A stretch of DNA of 64,000 bases. Source: Verrucomicrobiales bacterium. Lineage in GTDB: Bacteria > Verrucomicrobiota > Verrucomicrobiia > Verrucomicrobiales > DEV007. Every line of letters starts with the position of its first letter. Position 1 is the first letter of the stretch. The translations under genes were made by a program, and so were the position numbers. Under the pieces are notes generated by a model that worked only from the letters and a program-made list of their open reading frames with translations, made no database searches and had not been told where the DNA came from. The stretch is taken from contig PAAG01000038.1 in NCBI GenBank assembly GCA_002698785.1, positions 124,001 through 188,000 on the forward strand, written 5' to 3'. Below, piece by piece: positions 30,656 to 38,209 of this stretch.

Positions 30656-31129
30656 TTATACGGCTGCTTTCCGGCGGACCATGCCAATCAATCCGCGTGC
30701 CTTCGCTCTGCCTTCTTTGGAAAGGGAAAGCGACTTGGTGGAGCCAGTCAGATATGCGCGATCCAGCAGCCCCGAGATCGCAGAAGTGACATGAGCGATG
30801 CGGGGGCGGCCGCTCTCTTCGATAATGTCGTTTATGTCTCGACTTGAGAAGGCATCCTGGTGGTAGCCGTCACTGAGAACCAGGGACGATAACAACGCTT
30901 GGTCAGCGAGAGAGAGAGCAAATGTCTCAGGATCTTCGAGGATGGCGATGGCCTGATCTTTCAAACCGAGCCCTTCATCTTCTTGAGATGTCGTTTCTGA
31001 GTCAGTGCTGAGAACATCTTGAGTACGTATGTTGATCGCGACCTTCACCGCCATCTCAAGTGAGCGAAGTTCGCTCAATTCGAGTTCGGGAATCACAGAG
31101 ATGATGCGGTCCAGGTTGATTGTACTCAT
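30656..31129 (-). CDS. small protein with winged-helix-like C-terminus
   Basis: I do not recognise a named family. The 157-residue protein has an N-terminal helical segment (LELSELRSLEMAVKVAI), an acidic Ser/Glu linker (~40-55) and a C-terminal part (residues ~92-150) that reads like a winged helix: FSSRDINDIIEESG, IAHVTSAISGLLDRAYL, then a basic end GRAKARGLIGMVRRKAA. A DNA-binding or regulatory role is therefore plausible. It faces away from the FRG-domain gene across an AT-rich 182-bp gap with repeated motifs, and converges on the FMN reductase gene with a 5-base gap. Confidence 0.6.
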   Translation of the reverse strand: MSTINLDRIISVIPELELSELRSLEMAVKVAINIRTQDVLSTDSETTSQEDEGLGLKDQAIAILEDPETFALSLADQALLSSLVLSDGYHQDAFSSRDINDIIEESGRPRIAHVTSAISGLLDRAYLTGSTKSLSLSKEGRAKARGLIGMVRRKAAV

Positions 31130-31311
31130 TTTTTAATACAAAAGTTCTCAAGAAAGTTCAAAAATCTGCAATTTCTGTTTGCAATTTTTTGTCAGAAATG
31201 AGAAATCATTCTCTAACGCGAGATTAATTTGAGGAATATCGCCTAAATTGAGGTGATGTCACGAGAATCTCTCAAATTTTTGCGCGGAAATACAAAATTT
31301 GAAGGTGACGT
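31130..31311. promoter_or_regulatory. AT-rich divergent promoter region with repeated AAWTTGAG motifs
   Basis: The gap between the winged-helix-like gene and the FRG gene is strongly AT-rich. AATTTGAGG (31226) and AAATTGAGG (31245) are near-identical direct copies 19 bp apart, and CTCAAATT (31271) is an inverted copy. Spacing close to two helical turns suits cooperative binding of one regulator to both divergent promoters. Confidence 0.4.
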
Positions 31312-32067
31312 ATGAGGGAAATTGAGAAGGTAATGGTTCATAGCGTTGAGGAGTTTCTGCAGGAAATGGTTCCTCAGCTCGGATTTCTTCGGACTCCGAT
31401 CTATCGGGGGCAGGCGAAGAGTGATTGGTCGATTCGTCCCACTTTGTTTCGAGAAGAGGTGGCAAAGACGGAATTTTCTACTTGGGCAGAACTTGAGGCA
31501 GCCTTTTTGATCCGCATGAAACAAGCGGCTCGAGGAGATTTGGGATACGAGCCAATGACGGAGTTGGAGTGGATGTCGATCGCTCAGCACAATGGCTTAC
31601 CCACACGGATGTCCACATGGACCACGAACGCCCTAGTAGCTCTCTACTATGCCTGCGATACATCGGTGGGAGATGAAGATGGTGCCGTATGGCGGATCCT
31701 CCCTGGGGAAAAGGAATTGGTGATTTCTCAGGACTACGAGCAGGTTCCTGAGCAGCCGAAGATGTATGTTCCTCAAAAAATGAATCCCGCGATGCTTAAC
31801 CAGCGAGTGACCTATCTCTGCCACCCGCTACCAGCAGAGGACGCGACACCAGAAACCTTCGAAGACGTTTTTGAACTGGGTTCCGACAACCTTCACCTTG
31901 CGAAGATTGTGATTCCTGCTGCTGAGAAAAATTTCATTCGCAGGCGACTCGCGACCATGGGAGTGGACAGTCGATCTCTCAATCCGGGATTGGCAGGCTT
32001 GTGTCAGCAGATTCGCGAAGAAGTCTATTCCCACACGGACAGCTACGAGTGGATCTTTCCGCAGTGA
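31312..32067 (+). CDS. FRG-domain protein
   Basis: A 251-residue protein with the FRG domain (named for its Phe-Arg-Gly type motif): IYRGQAKSDWSIRPTLFRE at residues ~29-47 and AQHNGLPTRMSTWTTNALVALYYAC at ~85-110, split here as AQHNGLPTRMSTWTTN and ALVALYYAC, where relatives usually have QHYGLPTRLLDWT. The LDW to STW change is unusual. FRG proteins are of unknown biochemistry and are often in accessory or defence-linked loci; that association is only inferred here. It starts at an ATG preceded by aaggtga and converges on the esterase gene with a 2-base gap. Confidence 0.85.
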   Translation: MREIEKVMVHSVEEFLQEMVPQLGFLRTPIYRGQAKSDWSIRPTLFREEVAKTEFSTWAELEAAFLIRMKQAARGDLGYEPMTELEWMSIAQHNGLPTRMSTWTTNALVALYYACDTSVGDEDGAVWRILPGEKELVISQDYEQVPEQPKMYVPQKMNPAMLNQRVTYLCHPLPAEDATPETFEDVFELGSDNLHLAKIVIPAAEKNFIRRRLATMGVDSRSLNPGLAGLCQQIREEVYSHTDSYEWIFPQ

Positions 32068-32069
32068 TC

Positions 32070-32972
32070 CTAGCGGAGCTGCCTTCGGAAAAAGTTACGG
32101 ACGGTATTGAGAACAGCTGGCGTGGTAAACTCCGGTCCGCCATGTCCAGCACCTTCGACGATTACGTACTTCACGCGGATCTTTTGTTTCGCCAGTGCTG
32201 ACTGGAGGCGTTTGCTTTGCTCCAAGGGAACTCCCGGGTCATTCTCTCCGTGCATGATGAGAAATGGGGGATCATCTTCGCTAACATGATAGAGTGCGCT
32301 AGCGTCTTTAGCCAATTCGGGGACATCCTGGACTGTTGCTCCCAGCAGTTTTGCTCCGTTTGACTGGCTGACCTGCTCCAATGTGCGGGTCTCGCTGACG
32401 ACATTGGGAGGCATTGTTAGTAGGTCGGTTGGACCAAACCAGTCGCATACTGCCTGGACTCTCGAGCTGACCTCTTCCTCGCCTGCGGGTCGGGTGCCCA
32501 TCAGTGCCACCAAGTGGCCTCCGGCCGAAGATCCCCACGCGCCAATCTTATCAGGATCCAGTCCGTGTTTCTCAGCGTTCTTGCGAACCCATCTGACCGC
32601 AGCATAACAATCCTCAATCTGAGCCGGCCATTGCGCTACATCGGTTAAGCGGTAGTTGATGCTGGCTATAGCGAAGCCATATTTAGTAAGGAAAGCTGCC
32701 TTGCACGCCTTTTTATCACCCTTGAGCCAACCACCTCCATGAACCCAAAGGATGGTCGGGAGTTTCTCTTCTGGGTTACTCTTGGGAAGGTAAAGGTCGA
32801 GCAATAGATCCACACCGTCATGTTGAGCATAGACGATATCCTTGGTGACCTTGGTTCCGGGCGGAATCAAAACTTTCGGCTTCTGCTGTGAATACAGATC
32901 GCTGGCGGGGCCGAGAAGAATTGAGGCAAGCAGGCACGTCCAGAGTAGTTGGGGGCTTTGTCGTAACCGCAT
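32070..32972 (-). CDS. secreted alpha/beta-hydrolase, BD-FAE/lipase-like
   Basis: A 300-residue exported esterase. After a signal peptide (residues ~1-29), LPTILWVHGGGWLKGDK is the oxyanion HGGG motif, GAWGSSAGGHLVALMG holds the nucleophile serine in GxSxG, and the acid and His appear in MHGENDPGVP and VEGAGHGGPEF. The pattern fits the BD-FAE/carboxylesterase group that removes acyl groups from polysaccharides. It is divergent from a sulfatase gene with a 58-base gap, consistent with a joint role in deconstructing decorated glycans. Confidence 0.87.
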   Translation of the reverse strand: MRLRQSPQLLWTCLLASILLGPASDLYSQQKPKVLIPPGTKVTKDIVYAQHDGVDLLLDLYLPKSNPEEKLPTILWVHGGGWLKGDKKACKAAFLTKYGFAIASINYRLTDVAQWPAQIEDCYAAVRWVRKNAEKHGLDPDKIGAWGSSAGGHLVALMGTRPAGEEEVSSRVQAVCDWFGPTDLLTMPPNVVSETRTLEQVSQSNGAKLLGATVQDVPELAKDASALYHVSEDDPPFLIMHGENDPGVPLEQSKRLQSALAKQKIRVKYVIVEGAGHGGPEFTTPAVLNTVRNFFRRQLR

Positions 32973-33030
32973 TGGAAAGAGGCTATTGAAAATCCATTGC
33001 GAAGTCCATCATTCTTCGCGAGGATTTTTG

Positions 33031-34518
33031 ATGATGCGTAGTATTCTATACTTTCTGGGAATTTTATTTTTCATTTCGGGGAATTTGTGTTCTTCGCAAA
33101 AGCCTAACATTCTCTTCCTCTTTTGTGATGATCACGCTACCCAGGCGATCAGCGCTTACGGAGGTCCATTGGCCGAAATTGCCCCGACTCCGAATATTGA
33201 CCGTATCGCAAAGGAAGGGATGCTGTTTCGAAAGTGCTACGTCACCAACTCGATTTGCGGTCCGTCCAGGGCGGTTGTTCTGACGGGAAAGTATTCTCAT
33301 TTGAACGGCTTTCGGGTGAACGGCGACACCTTTGATGGATCGCAGCAGACTGCGCCGAAATTGCTGAGAAAAGCCGGGTATCAAACCGCCATTGTAGGGA
33401 AGTGGCATTTGAAGTCGGAGCCGACTGGGTTTGATCACTTCGAAGTGCTTCGCGGTCAGGGGCAATACTACAACCCGATTCTGAATACGGATGGCAAAAA
33501 GGTAAAGCACGAAGGATACACGACCGATGTTATCACAGACCAGACTCTCGAATGGCTGGACAATCGAGATCCTGACAAACCCTTTTTTCTCATGTCTCAG
33601 CACAAGGCGCCGCATGGACGATGGGAACCTGCGATACGACATCTCGACTTCCTGGCTGACATCGACGTTCCAGAGCCTTCGACTCTTTTTGACGACTATT
33701 CGGGAAGGAGTAAAGCCGCGGCGGGCCACAAAATGGGGCTGGCAGATCACATGGGGCCGCATCGGTTGATGCTGGAATATTCCAGTAAACTGACGCCAAA
33801 GCAAAAGACGGCATTGGACGAGTATTTCGAGCCGAGGAATAAGGCCTACCTTGAGGCAAACCTGGAAGGGCGGGACCGAACTCGCTGGCACTATCAAAGA
33901 TACATCAAAAATTATCTTCGGTGTGTGAAGGCGGTAGATGAGAGTGTTGGGCGTCTATTGAAATATCTCGATGACAATGGGCTGACTGAAAATACCGTCG
34001 TGATATACAGTTCCGACCAGGGCTTCTACTTGGGGGAGCACGGTTGGTTCGACAAGCGGTGGATGTATGAGGAGAGCTTCCGGACCCCCTTGCTGGTCAG
34101 GTGGCCCGGGATGGTAGCTCCTGGAACGGTGAACTCGAAGGACATTGTATCGAATCTCGACTTTGCTTCTACGTTTCTCGATGTGGCGGATGCGCCGATA
34201 CCAAATGACCTTCAGGGGAGGAGTCTGACCCCGGTCTTACGAGGCAATACGCCGAGCGATTGGCGAGACTATCACTACTACCACTATTATGAGTCCGGTG
34301 GTCACGGGGTGCCGTTGCATTTCGGGGTGACGGACGGAAGATACAAACTGATTCGTTTTCCTGAACCGCGCATCGATGCCTGGGAATTGTATGGCCTTGA
34401 GAGCGATCCGCGGGAGTTGGAAAGTCGCTTTGGTGACCCCGCCTTGTCAGACGTTCAAGCTGAGCTGGAAGACCAACTCCGAGCGTTGCAGAAGAAATAC
34501 GAAGTGCCTGTAGAGTGA
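33031..34518 (+). CDS. type I sulfatase
   Basis: A 495-residue exported arylsulfatase-family enzyme. After a signal peptide (residues ~1-21) it has metal-binding NILFLFCDDHATQ, the modification motif CGPSR (Cys at residue 76) that must be converted to formylglycine, GKWHLKSEPTGFD, and the late SDQGFYLGEHGWFDKRW. A much longer frame exists, but the double ATG at 33031/33034 directly precedes the signal peptide. The cysteine-type motif means it depends on a maturase, and none with catalytic cysteines is in this window. Likely removes sulfate from an algal or host glycan. Confidence 0.93.
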   Translation: MMRSILYFLGILFFISGNLCSSQKPNILFLFCDDHATQAISAYGGPLAEIAPTPNIDRIAKEGMLFRKCYVTNSICGPSRAVVLTGKYSHLNGFRVNGDTFDGSQQTAPKLLRKAGYQTAIVGKWHLKSEPTGFDHFEVLRGQGQYYNPILNTDGKKVKHEGYTTDVITDQTLEWLDNRDPDKPFFLMSQHKAPHGRWEPAIRHLDFLADIDVPEPSTLFDDYSGRSKAAAGHKMGLADHMGPHRLMLEYSSKLTPKQKTALDEYFEPRNKAYLEANLEGRDRTRWHYQRYIKNYLRCVKAVDESVGRLLKYLDDNGLTENTVVIYSSDQGFYLGEHGWFDKRWMYEESFRTPLLVRWPGMVAPGTVNSKDIVSNLDFASTFLDVADAPIPNDLQGRSLTPVLRGNTPSDWRDYHYYHYYESGGHGVPLHFGVTDGRYKLIRFPEPRIDAWELYGLESDPRELESRFGDPALSDVQAELEDQLRALQKKYEVPVE

Positions 34519-34579
34519 GAGCGCGAATGCGCCGGATTCCGGCTCGACCCTGGTTTTCCGTGAAACTATCTGTGGAGTT

Positions 34580-35917
34580 ATGACGACACGTCGTAATCTC
34601 CTGAAGGGCGGGGCAGCAGCCTCCGTGATCGCTGCGGCACCTGCATTTGTGCGAGGGCAGAACCTCAACTCCAAGCTTCAACTGGCCTCGATCGGTTCTG
34701 ACGGGAAGGGTTTCAGCGATATCAAAGCGATGTCGACTCACGACAAGCAGAAGTATGTGTCATTCTGCGACATCGACCTGAACCGCACGCTGAACGTAAA
34801 AAAGTTAAGTCCAGAGACGCCGATTTATCAGGATTTTCGCGAGATGTTTGCTGAGATGGGGGATGACATCGATGCCGTTACCGTTTCGACACCCGATCAC
34901 ATGCATGCCTATTGCACCATCAGTGCGATGAATATGGGCAAGCATGTCTATTGCCAAAAGCCGCTCACTCACAACGTCTGGGAATCGCGGCAGGTCGTAA
35001 ATAAGGCAAAAGAGAGCGGAGTGGTGACTCGTATGGGAAACCAAATTCACTCGCACAAATTTTATCGCACTGCCGTACAGATCATTCAGTCCGGACGGAT
35101 AGGAAAGGTGACGCAGGTCCACTGCTGGGTGCCTTCCACTGGGCACGGAAAGAGCGGCCATATCAGTCGTCCAAAGGGTGAAGACCCAGTACCGGACACT
35201 ATCAACTGGGAGAGCTGGATCGGTGTTGCTCCGATGCGTCCTTACACGGCTGCCTATCGCTGTTATCATCCTTGGGGATGGCGTGACTGGCAGGATTTTG
35301 GTGGTGGCTCCGTAGGTGATTTCGGCTGCCACATTCTCGATCCAATCTATACGGCGTTAAAGATAACCGGACACGCCGATGACTTTTTCGCGGAACATTC
35401 CGGGATGAATGACGAGGTGTGGCCAGCCCAGACCACTTACAAGTTTACTGTTCCGGGTACGGAATATACGGCAGCCGATCGACTCACCATCACATGGAAT
35501 GACGGAGGTCGACAGCCAAGCACGAAAGGTTCCCACCTTCCCGCGAGGGAAGCGCTTCCCCGTAGTGGTTCTCTGGTCATTGGTGAGCAAGGCACTCTTG
35601 TTATCCCTCATGTTGCAGAACCTCGCCTTTATTTTGAAGGGACTGGCTACAGCACTGATTATGAGATGGCGGACGATCGCGATCATTATCACGGTTGGAT
35701 CGATGCGTGTCTCGATGGGGAACAGCCTTCCGCGAATTTCGAATATGGCGGCCTTCTCACAGAAACCATACTACTGGGTAATATTGCGGTTCGGTTTCCG
35801 AAGGAAAAACTGAAGTGGGATGCTGAGAATATGCGCATCACGAATATCGAGGAGGCCAACAAGTGGCTCACTCGCGATTATCGTGAAGGATGGGAATTGG
35901 AGAAACTGCTTGGGTGA
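34580..35917 (+). CDS. Tat-exported Gfo/Idh/MocA-family oxidoreductase
   Basis: A 445-residue NAD(P)-dependent dehydrogenase family member with a twin-arginine signal (TTRRNLLKGGAAASVIAAA). The Rossmann part has VSFCDIDLNR and VTVSTPDHMHAYCTISAM, then KHVYCQKPLTHN, the EKP-like motif with Gln for Glu. The family often acts on sugars or inositols, and exported forms are widespread in Planctomycetes and Verrucomicrobiota, where the substrate is mostly unknown. It follows the sulfatase by 61 bases on the same strand, so co-expression is likely. Confidence 0.9.
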   Translation: MTTRRNLLKGGAAASVIAAAPAFVRGQNLNSKLQLASIGSDGKGFSDIKAMSTHDKQKYVSFCDIDLNRTLNVKKLSPETPIYQDFREMFAEMGDDIDAVTVSTPDHMHAYCTISAMNMGKHVYCQKPLTHNVWESRQVVNKAKESGVVTRMGNQIHSHKFYRTAVQIIQSGRIGKVTQVHCWVPSTGHGKSGHISRPKGEDPVPDTINWESWIGVAPMRPYTAAYRCYHPWGWRDWQDFGGGSVGDFGCHILDPIYTALKITGHADDFFAEHSGMNDEVWPAQTTYKFTVPGTEYTAADRLTITWNDGGRQPSTKGSHLPAREALPRSGSLVIGEQGTLVIPHVAEPRLYFEGTGYSTDYEMADDRDHYHGWIDACLDGEQPSANFEYGGLLTETILLGNIAVRFPKEKLKWDAENMRITNIEEANKWLTRDYREGWELEKLLG

Positions 35918-35950
35918 TCAGTTAGGCGAATAAAAACGTCCTAACTGATC
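35916..35950. terminator. perfect 11-bp hairpin at a convergent gene junction
   Basis: GATCAGTTAGG (35916-35926) and CCTAACTGATC (35940-35950) pair perfectly across a 13-base loop. The left arm starts in the stop codon of the Gfo/Idh/MocA gene and the right arm encodes the last residues of the convergent thioredoxin-like gene. No T-run follows on either strand. Confidence 0.5.
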
Positions 35951-37096
35951 TACAATTACAGTTTTGATCTCAACGGGATCAATTTCGCCTGAGACGCGGT
36001 GGATGATTTCTCCTCCTGGAGCGACAAGAATGGTGTGGGGCAGAGTTCCCTGCCATTCGGGATCGATTGCTTCGGCTAATTCATCCGTGCTTCCTTCGAA
36101 AAGATAGTTGTTTGTGGTGCGACCTTCTTCCTCAAGCGAGGCTTCCGTGAGCCTTGGAAGAGCGGCGTGAAATCGCGAGAGGATGGTTCCAGCTTTGTCG
36201 ATCGCTCCCGGCGCATCGGTGCTGATAGTGATCATGTCGAATCCTCTTGTTTCGAACTGTCGTCCTATCTCTACCAGGTGAGGCATTTCGCCAACACAGG
36301 GGCCGCACCAGGTTGCCCAGAAATTGATCAGGCGAAGTTTGTCTGTCGCGTTAGAGCGAAGCTCCTTCGCTTCCGCCGGAGAGAGCGGTTCGATTGTTAC
36401 TTCCTTTGCTTCGAATTCTTCGTTGTATTTTGTAACGAGGTCTCGCTTGTAGGCCCATTTCGTCGTGCATCCGTGGGCTCTGGTTTCTTCAACGGGCACC
36501 TCTTTTCCTGCTAACAGGGCATCAATCGCATTTCGAGCGTCGTGGCTTTCGATGGTCGAAGGATTTCCGTAGCGGGAATCATCTACTCGACCTGCATATC
36601 GGAGAGTTCGCTCTTTATCAAAAATGAAAATGTGCGGTGTTGCCAGTGCTCCATATGCTTTGGACGTTTCCTGCGTTTCTCCATCGTAGAGATAAGGGAA
36701 ATTGAAATCGTTGTCCTCGGCATGGCGTTTCATGTCTTCGAGGGTGTCCCCGTACACGGAATACCCGAGCTCATTCAACCGAACGGATTCAGGGTCGTTG
36801 GGAGAAATTGCTACCAGTTGGAAACTTTTATCACTGTAGTCTTCTACGATGGATTTGATTCGTGACTCGGCGCCCTGCGCACTTGGACAATGATTGCAGG
36901 TGAACAGAATGGCGAGAACATCAGCATTGCTGTATTCCGAAAGCGAGTGGTCATTTCCGTCTACGCCGGGCAGCGTAAAGTCCGGGGCGGTTGCACCGAT
37001 TTCGAGTGGTTCGACTCCTTCAGGTGGAGGAGGTGCCGCTAATGATCCTACTGTCGTACACAACAATACCTTGATGATCGGGATAATTCGCTTCAT
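35918..37096 (-). CDS. secreted protein with two thioredoxin-fold domains
   Basis: A 392-residue exported redox protein. A short signal peptide precedes a peroxiredoxin-like first domain (residues ~30-185: APDFTLPGVDGNDHSLSEYS, then LFTCNHCPSAQGAE with a CNHC pair) and a TlpA-like second domain (~225-388: NFWATWCGPCVGEMPHLVEIG). The linking segment contains AHGCTTKW. The two CxxC motifs suggest thiol transfer in the periplasm, perhaps keeping exported enzymes reduced or supporting cytochrome maturation. Its 3' end directly abuts the Gfo/Idh/MocA stop codon. Confidence 0.87.
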   Translation of the reverse strand: MKRIIPIIKVLLCTTVGSLAAPPPPEGVEPLEIGATAPDFTLPGVDGNDHSLSEYSNADVLAILFTCNHCPSAQGAESRIKSIVEDYSDKSFQLVAISPNDPESVRLNELGYSVYGDTLEDMKRHAEDNDFNFPYLYDGETQETSKAYGALATPHIFIFDKERTLRYAGRVDDSRYGNPSTIESHDARNAIDALLAGKEVPVEETRAHGCTTKWAYKRDLVTKYNEEFEAKEVTIEPLSPAEAKELRSNATDKLRLINFWATWCGPCVGEMPHLVEIGRQFETRGFDMITISTDAPGAIDKAGTILSRFHAALPRLTEASLEEEGRTTNNYLFEGSTDELAEAIDPEWQGTLPHTILVAPGGEIIHRVSGEIDPVEIKTVIVDQLGRFYSPN

Positions 37097-37119
37097 TCGA
37101 GAATATACGAGATCAGGAC

Positions 37120-38130
37120 TTAGTTGGAAGCTCCTTCCACTTCACCGGAGGTATTGTCGTCTTCTTTTGTCGCAGAGGAGATAACGTTGGCAAAGTCGCT
37201 GTAGAGGTCTTCTCCCAGTTCCGTTGTTAAATTCGCTTCCACGAAGTCCAACATTGCCTTCGCACCATTCACTTGATCGACGTGATAGAACATATCCTTG
37301 AGTTTTCCCCATTTCAGCAAGGGAAGTGTGCGGTTGGCAAAATCGTCGGAGTCCAGTGTTCCGAGGACGCCCCGTTGATTGTTTTGAGCATTCCTTGCCC
37401 TTCTTGCCTGGTCGCGATCCATGCCGCGTAGCTGTTCTTCTTTCTTCTGCTCTACCAGCATTGCAAGTCTGGATTGCTGTTCGATTCGCTTGTCCCAGGC
37501 AGACATGAGTGCACTCGGATTCTCACTGCGAAGGTGTGGAAGGATCGTGCGATCATAGATACCGCCGATGTTAAACGGTACGGACTCCCAGTTTTCGTTC
37601 TTACCGAGAAGTTTCTCAAGGTAGTACGCTTTAGCGAAAATGGAGCCCGCAACCGATTGCGTGAGCATCGGCCCTGGAAGCTCTTCCATTCGGCTCAGCC
37701 CATCGACATAGCTCATGAGGGAAGAAAACACCTTATCCACAGATTCGACTTCTGCGGCATCACAACTCAAAGCCAGATATCGGAGCTGATGCTGCAGTGA
37801 CTCAACAAATTGAGGGTCTCGGAAGCGATCTGATTGATCGTCTTTCCATGCGCGAAAATCTGACTCGGATCTTCCCTCCCGGTCAAAATTGACCAGTTTG
37901 TAGCAGTTGATGTAGAGATCTACGGCGGCTCGAGGATCGGACGCTGCATTCATGAACGCATCTCCGGCGCCACTATTACGGGTCGATACGTGGTTATCGA
38001 GATTCTCTTTGAGAGATTTTAGCTTCGCTTTGAGCGATTCAATTTGCTCAGGGGTCAAGTCGGCACCGCGGACGGGAGAAAAACACACGGCAATCGCTGA
38101 GAATAGAAACAATCGTAGAAACCAGTTCAT
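37120..38130 (-). CDS. secreted protein of unknown function
   Basis: Not recognised. The ATG at 38130 gives 336 residues beginning with a good signal peptide (MNWFLRLFLFSAIAVCFSPVRG). Residues ~25-50 are a coiled coil (LTPEQIESLKAKLKSLKENL), the rest is largely helical with many charged residues (RIEQQSRLAMLVEQKKEEQL), and the C-terminus is acidic. A longer frame to 38481 overlaps the opposite gene and is not credible. It is divergent by 79 bases from the membrane protein at 38210 and only 23 bases downstream of the thioredoxin-like gene on the same strand. Confidence 0.65.
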   Translation of the reverse strand: MNWFLRLFLFSAIAVCFSPVRGADLTPEQIESLKAKLKSLKENLDNHVSTRNSGAGDAFMNAASDPRAAVDLYINCYKLVNFDREGRSESDFRAWKDDQSDRFRDPQFVESLQHQLRYLALSCDAAEVESVDKVFSSLMSYVDGLSRMEELPGPMLTQSVAGSIFAKAYYLEKLLGKNENWESVPFNIGGIYDRTILPHLRSENPSALMSAWDKRIEQQSRLAMLVEQKKEEQLRGMDRDQARRARNAQNNQRGVLGTLDSDDFANRTLPLLKWGKLKDMFYHVDQVNGAKAMLDFVEANLTTELGEDLYSDFANVISSATKEDDNTSGEVEGASN

Positions 38131-38209
38131 ATCGGGATCGTATCGGGATTCGTAAGTAGCGACAATATCGAAATGTCGCGCGATTAGGAATAAAACCCTG
38201 TCACACTGG

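Noticed and set aside
32842-33030. N-terminal extension of the sulfatase by 63 residues
   Set aside because: It overlaps the divergent esterase gene and would bury the signal peptide; the double ATG at 33031 is far more plausible.
37733-37741. Exact match to the E. coli DnaA box TTATCCACA
   Set aside because: It lies inside a coding gene far from dnaA. A given 9-base word is expected about once per two windows of this size on both strands, so a single hit is uninformative.
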